Shown piece by piece: positions 1 through 6,385 of a stretch of 26,349 nt of DNA (position 1 is its first letter; the number at the start of each line of letters is the position of its first letter). The notes under the pieces are model-generated. The model was given only the letters and a program-made list of their open reading frames with translations. It did no database searches and was not told the DNA's origin. The translations under genes and the position numbers were made by a program. Source of the stretch: Deltaproteobacteria bacterium (GTDB lineage: Bacteria > Desulfobacterota > Desulfuromonadia > Desulfuromonadales > Geopsychrobacteraceae); the NCBI GenBank assembly GCA_009993495.1, contig JAACTI010000104.1, positions 1 to 26,349 of the forward strand, given 5' to 3'.

Positions 1-160
1 CGGTGCGCGGATTACCGCCATGACAGCGGCTGCACTCCGCCGTCCCTTCATGGGGTTGGTGGCAGGTCAGACAGAGGTTGCCTTCTTCCGCCCAGCTTGT
101 GCTGATTAATCCCGCCAGGAGCAGAATTACCAGATAAATGCCCAGTTTTCGCCGCGCCAT
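1..160 (-). CDS. Partial c-type multihaem cytochrome (3' end outside window)
   Basis: An open frame starts at the ATG at 160 and runs off the left edge, giving 53 residues. It begins with a short basic N-terminus and a hydrophobic stretch ending in a likely signal peptidase site (STSWA/EEG). Two haem-binding motifs follow, CLTCH and CSRCH, so this is an exported c-type cytochrome with at least two haems. Its start overlaps the end of the subunit-IV-like gene by 34 bases, which suggests translational coupling and membership of the same quinol-oxidising module. The position is where an ExtS-like cytochrome would be expected, but no lipobox is visible, so I give no symbol. Confidence 0.75.
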   Translation of the reverse strand, partial: MARRKLGIYLVILLLAGLISTSWAEEGNLCLTCHQPHEGTAECSRCHGGNPRT

Positions 161-537
161 AAGCTCGCAATCAAGGTGAGAAGAATCAGCCCCGCCAGGG
201 TCAACAGGGTCAGCAGAATTACCGGCCATTGCCGGCGTTCAAACCAGATGGCCGCCGTCGTCGGTGGCTGCCGTCGCCACAGGGGCAAGAGCGCAAAGCC
301 CGCCACTCCCGCCAGCATCAGATAGGCAAAGCGGTTCGAGTAGCTAAGGAGCTCTTGAATCCACAACAAAAACCAGGCCGCCTTGGCCGGATTGGGGGGC
401 TGGGCCAGATCAGCCGGCGGTTGCAAGGGGGCCGGAAACAGCCAGGCGCCCAGTAACAGTACGACCACCAGCAGCAGCATATTGCGCCGGATCAGGCGAA
501 AAAACACCGGAGAACTGGGAACGGTTTCATCTCTCAT
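127..537 (-). CDS. extQ: Cytochrome b6f subunit IV-like membrane protein (ExtQ-like)
   Basis: This 136-residue membrane protein has three hydrophobic segments. Between the first and second is a PPNPAKAAWFLLWIQELLSY stretch, the hallmark of cytochrome bc/b6f subunit IV (the C-terminal half of cytochrome b), which contributes to the quinol-oxidation site. A TTG at 564 opens the same frame nine codons earlier, but the ATG at 537 is preferred because the extra residues resemble no family N-terminus. The gene follows cytochrome b on the minus strand, separated by a 127-base palindromic repeat. With the Rieske and cytochrome b genes it completes the membrane core of a bc-type complex. The ext symbol rests on gene order and my recollection of the Geobacter selenite/tellurite operon; the subunit IV assignment is firmer. 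Confidence 0.7.
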   Translation of the reverse strand: MRDETVPSSPVFFRLIRRNMLLLVVVLLLGAWLFPAPLQPPADLAQPPNPAKAAWFLLWIQELLSYSNRFAYLMLAGVAGFALLPLWRRQPPTTAAIWFERRQWPVILLTLLTLAGLILLTLIASLWRGENWAFIW

Positions 538-568
538 AAATGATGCTTTCGCAAAAAGTATCAATTTA

Positions 569-695
569 GATGGCTAAGCAAAAAAGCGCCAAATGCAAGG
601 CGCGCAATGGTCGAGCAATGAGGCGTACTTATGTACGTCGAAGCAGCGAGACCATTGCAGCAACACCGCAGTTGGTGCGTTTTTGCGACGCCATC
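569..695. repeat. 127-bp nested palindromic repeat between cytochrome b and subunit IV genes
   Basis: The ends are an imperfect 19-base inverted repeat (569-587 against 677-695, both reading gatggc...gcaaaaa...gc inwards, four mismatches). Inside lies a perfect 8-base pair of arms (604-611 gcaatggt, 651-658 accattgc) and a central cgtac/gtacg hairpin (624-637). The element is non-coding, and its right edge overlaps the last codon and stop of the cytochrome b gene. It resembles the REP/MITE-like extragenic palindromes common in Desulfuromonadota genomes. No second copy was found in this window. Confidence 0.7.
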
Positions 696-1314
696 ATAGA
701 TAGGGCAGTATCCCTTTATCCTGCCGAATGCGATAGAAATGCAACGCCACCAGTGCGCTGATGGTCGCCGGCAGCACCAGGATGTGCATCACATAAAAAC
801 GCAGCAGCGAAAATCCCGCCCCGACCGCATCGGGCACCAGAATGCCTTTGACCAAAAATCCCAGCGGCAGTTCGGCGACCAGGTTCATGCCGGTCTGGGT
901 GGCCCAGAGTGCCAGCTGATCCATGGGCAGCAGATAACCGCTGTAGGCGGTGAACAGGGACAAGAGCAGCAGGGCGAAACCGATCCACCAATTGAGCTGG
1001 CGCGGCGGGCGATAGGCGCCGGTTAAAATCACCCGCAGGCTGTGCAGAAACAGCATCAGCAAATAGGCGTGGCTGGCAAAACGGTGCAGGCTGCGCAGGT
1101 AATGGCCACCAAAGACCCGCGTTTCAAGGGCCAGAATCGATTCATAGGCATGTTCGGGATGAGGCTGATAGTGAAACAACAGCAAAAATCCGCTCGTCAG
1201 CAGCACCAGCAGCACTGTACAGGCCATGCCCCCCAGACAAAAAGTGTAGCGCAGGCGCAGATCCTTGCGCCTTACCCGGCGCGGAAAAAGATGGCGGACA
1301 AAGTCAGTGAGCAT
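694..1314 (-). CDS. extP: Cytochrome b (N-terminal, b6-type), di-haem membrane subunit (ExtP-like)
   Basis: This 206-residue protein has about four transmembrane helices and matches cytochrome b6, the N-terminal half of bc-complex cytochrome b. The paired histidines that hold two b haems are visible: one set in HRFASHAYLLMLFLHSLR (helix B) and one in the last helix (VMHILVLP... ALHFYRI). A GYLLPMDQ-like segment follows the third helix, as in the family. It would oxidise menaquinol in the inner membrane and pass one electron to the Rieske protein encoded just upstream (six-base gap) and another across the membrane. It is co-oriented with the two multihaem cytochromes, which probably replace cytochrome c1/f. 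The symbol follows the Geobacter ext operon and is less certain than the function. Confidence 0.8.
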   Translation of the reverse strand: MLTDFVRHLFPRRVRRKDLRLRYTFCLGGMACTVLLVLLTSGFLLLFHYQPHPEHAYESILALETRVFGGHYLRSLHRFASHAYLLMLFLHSLRVILTGAYRPPRQLNWWIGFALLLLSLFTAYSGYLLPMDQLALWATQTGMNLVAELPLGFLVKGILVPDAVGAGFSLLRFYVMHILVLPATISALVALHFYRIRQDKGILPYL

Positions 1315-1319
1315 CGGCC

Positions 1320-1715
1320 TTAACTCTCCAGCGCAATGTACAGTTGATCGCCAGTGATACGCAGGGGCAATCGCGGCAGATCACGCGGTGCCGGGCCACT
1401 GAGGACGTGCCCATGGTGATCGAAACGGCTGCCGTGACAGGGGCACTGTAACTCGTTGGCGGTCAGGTTCAGGGTACAGCCGAGGTGGGTACACACCAGA
1501 CTTAAGGCGTAAATTTCACCACCGCGGCGCACCACCGCCAGCTGCCGGTCGGCATAAACCAGGGCTCCTTCGCCGGGCAGCTCGGCCAAAGAGAGATGCA
1601 ATTCCGCCTGAGTCCGGGGCAGGGGCGCGGCCAGATATTTCCAGAGGCCCCAGCCGCCGATCAGGCCAATCAGTGCCTTGATCAGGGCGCGACGTGTTGA
1701 ATGAAGCTTTGCCAT
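1320..1715 (-). CDS. extO: Rieske [2Fe-2S] protein with Tat-type signal anchor (ExtO-like)
   Basis: The protein has 131 residues. It begins with a twin-arginine stretch (STRRALIKAL) and one hydrophobic helix that acts as a membrane anchor, as in bc-complex Rieske proteins. The two cluster-binding boxes are intact: CTHLGC and CPCHGS, giving the Cys-His/Cys-His ligand set. It should take electrons from quinol at the outer face of the membrane and hand them to the c-type cytochromes. The start overlaps the end of the 10-haem cytochrome gene by 34 bases and has no clear Shine-Dalgarno sequence, so translation is probably coupled. The ext symbol is from gene order; NCBI-style naming of an ext Rieske subunit is from memory. 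Confidence 0.88.
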   Translation of the reverse strand: MAKLHSTRRALIKALIGLIGGWGLWKYLAAPLPRTQAELHLSLAELPGEGALVYADRQLAVVRRGGEIYALSLVCTHLGCTLNLTANELQCPCHGSRFDHHGHVLSGPAPRDLPRLPLRITGDQLYIALES

Positions 1716-2935
1716 TTTTGAATGTATGCCTTGATGTAAGCGGGGCTTTTGCTCTCCAGGGCGGCCAGCTCATCCTGGTTCAAAAAACGCCCGTTGCGTA
1801 GCTGTTGGCCGGTTTGGTTCCAGAAAGATTCAAGTTTCAGGCCATCGAGATCGGGGCGGTAAACGCGTTCTTGCGGCGGTTCGTGTAAAAAGCGCCGCGG
1901 ATTGGCATGACAGCCTTCACACATGGCTGTGCCACGTCGAATGGTATGGGGGAAAAACGCCTGCCAACTGGCGGTCACCAGCCGATTCTCCTCCCCCTCG
2001 GGTTCTCCGGCGACAATGCGTGAAAAATAACCGATAAACGGGCGCATCGGGCTGAGCCGCCCGCGCTGGTTCCAGCCCAGAGGCGGTTCCTGCTGGAGCT
2101 TGAGATAGGCGCTTTTGATCGTATCGCTGCGCGGGTTCTGCCGCACATAAAAATAGTCTCGCGCCGGGCTGTCGATCATTTGTAGATAGAAGCTACCATA
2201 TTCTTGCGGCGACCAGGCGCTGTGACAGGCGTAGCATTCAAGTTTTTCCAAGTGTTGTGCAATGCTGTGTTCGATAATTTTTGGGTCAGGCTGATGGCAA
2301 TCGACGCAGCTGTGGCTGCTTTTGCGTCCGGTGAGCAGACTCCTTTTACTGTGGCAATCAGCGCAGCTCAAACCAGCTTCGGCATGGACATCGGGGCGCA
2401 TGGTCAAATAGTGCTCGCCCTGGGCCTTTGGGCCACGCTGATAACGCAGACTGTCCTCACGCGGGGCGCGACCGAGGTAATCCCAACCTACCGCGCCCCC
2501 CTTGTGACATGCCAGACAGGTTGCGGTGTCGGGCCGCCGCACCTGATGCCCCGAGCCATGACAATCACGACAGCTGCTGACATGGCAACCCTGACAATTT
2601 CGGTTGAAAAATTGTGCATCATGCTGGCCGAAGCTGGCGGCGACAAAGGCCCGCTCCGGTGCGCGGGTCGCCATGTCATGCTGGAAAATACCCGCCATTT
2701 CAGCGTGACAGCCGACGCAGGCCTCCGCAGCGCCAGGGCCGCCCTGGGCGTGAGCGGTCGCCTGATCCGGTGCATGGCAAGCCTGACAGGCAAGCTCGGC
2801 ATGGGGCGCAGCCAATGCCACCGGGTGGCAATCGCTGCAACTTTCCGCTGCCGACAGGGGATTATCGAGTGCCGCCAGCGCCAGCCAGACCAGCATCAAG
2901 GCGCGTAAAATCGAGTTTCTGTTGATAAATGACAT
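1682..2935 (-). CDS. extN: Decahaem c-type cytochrome (ExtN-like)
   Basis: The protein has 417 residues, an N-terminal signal peptide ending near SAAES, and ten CXXCH motifs: eight in the first two-thirds, then CYACH and a final CEGCH about 100 residues before the end. The mature protein is periplasmic. It sits between the 12-haem lipoprotein gene and the Rieske gene, so it most likely collects electrons from the Rieske/cytochrome b core. The ATG at 2935 gives a 74-base overlap with the upstream cytochrome gene. A second in-frame ATG at 2896 would still leave a complete signal peptide and cut the overlap to 35 bases; neither has a strong ribosome site. The ExtN name rests on context. Confidence 0.85.
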   Translation of the reverse strand: MSFINRNSILRALMLVWLALAALDNPLSAAESCSDCHPVALAAPHAELACQACHAPDQATAHAQGGPGAAEACVGCHAEMAGIFQHDMATRAPERAFVAASFGQHDAQFFNRNCQGCHVSSCRDCHGSGHQVRRPDTATCLACHKGGAVGWDYLGRAPREDSLRYQRGPKAQGEHYLTMRPDVHAEAGLSCADCHSKRSLLTGRKSSHSCVDCHQPDPKIIEHSIAQHLEKLECYACHSAWSPQEYGSFYLQMIDSPARDYFYVRQNPRSDTIKSAYLKLQQEPPLGWNQRGRLSPMRPFIGYFSRIVAGEPEGEENRLVTASWQAFFPHTIRRGTAMCEGCHANPRRFLHEPPQERVYRPDLDGLKLESFWNQTGQQLRNGRFLNQDELAALESKSPAYIKAYIQKWQSFIQHVAP

Positions 2936-4697
2936 CTTTAGGATCCCGATGGCAGATCAGACACAAATTGACCTGCCAGATTTTTTTGATTTCTGCCGCC
3001 TGTAAGGGCCGTGAATTTTCGCGCGTCACCGCCGCCGGAGCTGTCAGCTGTCCCTGGTCGAGGCGCAAAAAACCATCCAGGGGATTATCGGGGTTGCATT
3101 CGCACCGCACCAGGGGTTCGAGGCTGCCGTCCAGGCGGGCGACCTGCTGACCAAATCCCAGAAAACGCGGATCGCCATGACAACTTTCACAGCGCAGTGC
3201 CTTAGCCCCGACACTGTGGCCAAAAAAAGGTGCAAAACGCAACTGGCGCTTGCCCCGGTAGCGACTGATAGTTTCCTGCTGTTCAGGCTGGCCGGCCTCA
3301 TCCAGCACGGTGACAAAGGTCTGACAGCCCGGCGTGACCGGCGCGATTTCACCGCGTTGATCCAGCGCCAGCGGAAAGGGGTAAAGCTGGCGGATATCCT
3401 CGGTTTCACTGAATTGCCCCGGGGTTTTACGCCCGAGGATAAAATCTTCTCCCAGGGCGCTGCGATCGTACTGGGTATGACAGCCATAGCATTGGGCGAC
3501 ACTTTGCGAATGGCAACTGCTGCACGCCAGGCGCTCATGGCCGACAATCTGGTGCTCGGGGGTGCCAGTGATTACCTTGGACAGATGCAGCTCGCCATCG
3601 CGTTTGCCCTGCAATTGCACCTGACCGGCAACCCGCGCCAGATTACTGAAGTTGCGCCCTTTACTGGTTTGTACCATTTCACTGCCGAGGGGATAGGCTC
3701 GGGGATAGTTGCGGCTTTCGCGCAAAACCGGGTCGTTTTCGCGCGTAATAGCCACCGTCTGCGGTGCCTGCTGGCCGCTGCCATGACAATCTTCACAGCG
3801 CACTTCGGTCTGCTGGTACATATTACGGTAAGAGAAGCCATCGCCCATGATTTCGCGCGCAGTGTGACAGTCGATACATTCAAGGCCTTTTTGATGATGA
3901 ATATCCGGGGTGATCTGGGTGATATTGCGCGCGCCGCTGATCATTTCGGGGCCGGGCAGACCGTCGCGGCTCGGCACCAGACCGTTGTTGCCGTCGTTCA
4001 AGCCTTCATAACTTAAGGCAATCCGCCCGCTACGGTTGTGGCAGCGCGCACAGACCTGATTGTCCGGCAAAATCGCCATTTGATGACTGGCGGAATAGCC
4101 CCATTTACCCCTGACGGTCGGATCATCGCCCTGGTAGGTTGCGACCTCGTTGTAGGGGAAATGGCAGGCGGCGCAACCGGCGGCGTGGCTGGCCGCGTAA
4201 ACCTCTTTGGAGGCCAGCCCGACATGGCAGAGGGCGCAGAATTTGCGGTAGAGCTCGGCCGAAAGATGATCGACGCTGCCGATACCGGTGAGTTCCAGGG
4301 GCTGGCCATCGGCGTCAAATCCGATCACCGGCTGGGCCGAAAAGGCCTGCTCTTGCGGACCTTCCCAGGTGGCCATAATATTGTGGAGCATGCCGCGATT
4401 GGTGGTCATGAGGGTGGTTTTGACCCGGGTCAGCTGATCCTGATGGCACGACCCGCAGCTCTTTTCCCAGGAGGCCGGTTCACTGGGATTGCGGGGGCCA
4501 AGCATGCTGCGATGGGCAAGTTTTTTATCGTCTGTCGTGGCGTCCCCGGCGTGGCAGGCGACACAATCGAGATGACTGGGCGAGGCCAACTCCAGCCCGG
4601 CATGGCAGCTTTCGCAGCGCGAAACCTGGGGCTGATCGCAGCCGACCAAAAGCAGCAGTAATCCGAGCGCAAGACCTATGAGATTAACTGTCTTCAT
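2862..4697 (-). CDS. extM: Dodecahaem c-type cytochrome lipoprotein (ExtM-like)
   Basis: The protein has 611 residues, a lipoprotein signal with lipobox LLVGC (lipid Cys20) and twelve CXXCH motifs spread along the chain, the last (CLICH) close to the C-terminus. Asp follows the lipidated Cys, which in E. coli would retain the protein in the inner membrane; that would suit a partner of the Rieske/cytochrome b module. A CECN stretch near residue 540 is not a haem site because it lacks the final His. It is the first gene after the terminator at 4777-4812, so it probably starts its own transcription unit, although no convincing promoter was seen in 4698-4776. Confidence 0.85.
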   Translation of the reverse strand: MKTVNLIGLALGLLLLLVGCDQPQVSRCESCHAGLELASPSHLDCVACHAGDATTDDKKLAHRSMLGPRNPSEPASWEKSCGSCHQDQLTRVKTTLMTTNRGMLHNIMATWEGPQEQAFSAQPVIGFDADGQPLELTGIGSVDHLSAELYRKFCALCHVGLASKEVYAASHAAGCAACHFPYNEVATYQGDDPTVRGKWGYSASHQMAILPDNQVCARCHNRSGRIALSYEGLNDGNNGLVPSRDGLPGPEMISGARNITQITPDIHHQKGLECIDCHTAREIMGDGFSYRNMYQQTEVRCEDCHGSGQQAPQTVAITRENDPVLRESRNYPRAYPLGSEMVQTSKGRNFSNLARVAGQVQLQGKRDGELHLSKVITGTPEHQIVGHERLACSSCHSQSVAQCYGCHTQYDRSALGEDFILGRKTPGQFSETEDIRQLYPFPLALDQRGEIAPVTPGCQTFVTVLDEAGQPEQQETISRYRGKRQLRFAPFFGHSVGAKALRCESCHGDPRFLGFGQQVARLDGSLEPLVRCECNPDNPLDGFLRLDQGQLTAPAAVTRENSRPLQAAEIKKIWQVNLCLICHRDPKDVIYQQKLDFTRLDAGLAGAGGTR

Positions 4698-4776
4698 TTA
4701 CCATCCCGCCACGCCTTGCCCTACCGTCAGAGCTGCCTAACATAGCATGGCATGACTGCTCCGGGCACCTGCCTGT

Positions 4777-4812
4777 AAAAAAAATCCAGAGGCTATAGAC
4801 AGCCTCTGGATT
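4777..4812 (-). terminator. Intrinsic terminator of the ext/Psr-like operon
   Basis: A perfect 12-bp stem (4783-4794 with 4801-4812, arm aatccagaggct) has a 6-base loop. On the minus strand it is followed by a run of eight T (4777-4784 read as A on the plus strand). It lies 31 bases after the stop of the NrfD-like gene and separates the Mo-enzyme operon from the multihaem cytochrome operon. Confidence 0.9.
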
Positions 4813-4843
4813 GATCGCAGACCAGGGAGGTTCTGGTGCGGAT

Positions 4844-5812
4844 CTATAAATAATGGCTCAGCTGACCGGCATAAACAAAAGCAAAGCGCACAATCGCGCT
4901 GCCGAGCAGAACCAAAGCCGCACTGAGATTCATACGGAAAAGCACCGCCGGGGTTAAGGCGGTAACATGGCCCTCGCGGATTTCCAACAATTTGAGCACC
5001 AGGGCAAAGGGGAAAATCACGCCCAAAAGAATGATTGCGCTACCAAACCACAAATACTCGTGGGTAAAGGCAAAAAATGGCAGGATCGAGGCGCGGTGGG
5101 CGGAACTGGAGGTGTACTGGCCATAAAAAAACAACGGCAGTACGGTCATTTCCGCGGCAATCAAGAAGATATCCAGCTTGGTGAAAAACAGTTTCGCCGC
5201 CAGACTGCGACTGACGATAATCATCAAGGCCGCACCGGCCGACAGGGCCGACAGCAAAAACAGCACCGGCAGAATCGACGAGTTCCACAGCGGCCGAGCG
5301 ACAAAGCTGCTCAGGAGCACGCCGGTGTAAATGCCGATAAAAATCCCCATCAGCAGATTGATAAAAGCGATGATCCGCACACTTTCTGTCAGTCTGCGGG
5401 CCAAATTGCGCAGGCTGTCGAGCATGAGCCAGCCATAAAGCCGCTCAGGCAAGGTGGCCAGGACAAACAGGGCACTTAAGGGGAAAAAAGCCAACAGCCC
5501 CCAGGAACCCCAGGACATGGGCGACAGGGGTTGCACCGTCAGGTAGAGACGATAGACGTTGAGTTTATGCTCAAGGTCAAGAAAAATGAACAACATCCCC
5601 AGGCCAAGAACCACTGGGACGCAGAGGGGGGCAATCCAACTGGCGGCTTCGCCTTCGACCAGCTCGCCGTTTTTACGCAGATGCAGTACGGCGGCCATCA
5701 CCGCCAGTCCGGCGGATAATCCACCGAGAAACAGGTAAAGTGCCACGCGCCAATCCCAAATATGCATATGGGGAAAGGCCAGGGCATTGAGTCCGGTAAC
5801 TGTCACTTCCAT
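4844..5812 (-). CDS. NrfD/PsrC-family membrane quinone-reactive subunit
   Basis: This 322-residue polytopic protein has about eight or nine hydrophobic helices and fits the PsrC/NrfD family, the membrane anchor that exchanges electrons with menaquinol and with the Fe-S subunit. The family-typical N-terminal segment WDWRVALYLFLGGLSAGLAV is present, along with a later FINLLMGIFIGIYTGVLLS helix. The start at 5812 has a strong ribosome site (ggagga, seven bases upstream) and follows the Fe-S subunit gene by 11 bases. It would link the Mo enzyme to the quinone pool. Within this window it is the only NrfD-type anchor, so it could in principle also serve ArrAB, but its gene order ties it to the adjacent PsrA-like enzyme. 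Confidence 0.88.
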   Translation of the reverse strand: MEVTVTGLNALAFPHMHIWDWRVALYLFLGGLSAGLAVMAAVLHLRKNGELVEGEAASWIAPLCVPVVLGLGMLFIFLDLEHKLNVYRLYLTVQPLSPMSWGSWGLLAFFPLSALFVLATLPERLYGWLMLDSLRNLARRLTESVRIIAFINLLMGIFIGIYTGVLLSSFVARPLWNSSILPVLFLLSALSAGAALMIIVSRSLAAKLFFTKLDIFLIAAEMTVLPLFFYGQYTSSSAHRASILPFFAFTHEYLWFGSAIILLGVIFPFALVLKLLEIREGHVTALTPAVLFRMNLSAALVLLGSAIVRFAFVYAGQLSHYL

Positions 5813-5823
5813 GGCGGTTCCTC

Positions 5824-6384
5824 CTAACGCGGGGTGCGGTAATGCTTGATGTAAAAAACCCGGGGCTCGGTGCCGGCACCGGCGAGGAGAACCTCGCTGG
5901 GATGCTGACGCAGCAGAATACTCACAGAACTATTGGGGTTATCGAGATCGCCGAAAACCCGTGAGCCGCCGACGCAGGTGGCAACGCAGGCGGGCTGCTT
6001 GCCCGCGGCGATGCGATGATCGCAAAAGGTGCATTTGTCGACCACGCCCTTGACCGGATCGACATAGCGCGCATCGTAGGGACAGGCGGCGATGCAGGCC
6101 TTGCAGCCGATACACTTGTTTTTGTGCAGCAGCACCATGCCGGTCTCTTCGTTTTTATAGGAAGCGCGGGTTGGGCAGTTATAAACGCAGGGCGGGTTAT
6201 CACAGTGGTTGCACAGTTCAGAACGGGTTTCAGCCCGCAGATCAGGGAAAGTTCCACTTATTTCCTCGCGAATCCGCGTCCGAAAATGTGCGGGAGCAAC
6301 GTCGTTTTCAGCCTTACACGCCACAACGCAGGCCATGCAGCTGATGCAACGCCGGGTATCGATCACCATGGCATATCGGGGCAT
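5824..6384 (-). CDS. Four [4Fe-4S] electron-transfer subunit (PsrB/PhsB/SrrB type)
   Basis: The protein has 186 residues and four Cys clusters in the DmsB/PsrB order: CISCMACVVAC, CNHCDNPPCVYNC, CIGCKACIAAC and CTFC...ACVATC. It moves electrons from the membrane subunit to the Mo subunit and has no signal peptide, so it is exported with the Tat-bearing catalytic subunit. The frame is open further upstream to 6456, but the ATG at 6384 is the start: aggagg lies eight bases before it, and the protein then begins at MPRYAMVID as in the family. The stop of the Mo subunit gene (6386) almost touches it. Length and motifs are complete. Confidence 0.92.
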   Translation of the reverse strand: MPRYAMVIDTRRCISCMACVVACKAENDVAPAHFRTRIREEISGTFPDLRAETRSELCNHCDNPPCVYNCPTRASYKNEETGMVLLHKNKCIGCKACIAACPYDARYVDPVKGVVDKCTFCDHRIAAGKQPACVATCVGGSRVFGDLDNPNSSVSILLRQHPSEVLLAGAGTEPRVFYIKHYRTPR

Positions 6385-6385
6385 G

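Noticed and set aside
3078..3110. Possible thirteenth haem site (CECN) in the 12-haem cytochrome
   Set aside because: The final His of CXXCH is replaced by Asn, so it is not a standard haem-binding motif.
2204..4661. Several plus-strand open frames opposite the multihaem cytochromes
   Set aside because: The minus-strand frames carry 22 haem motifs and signal peptides; the plus-strand ones show none and are mirror frames.
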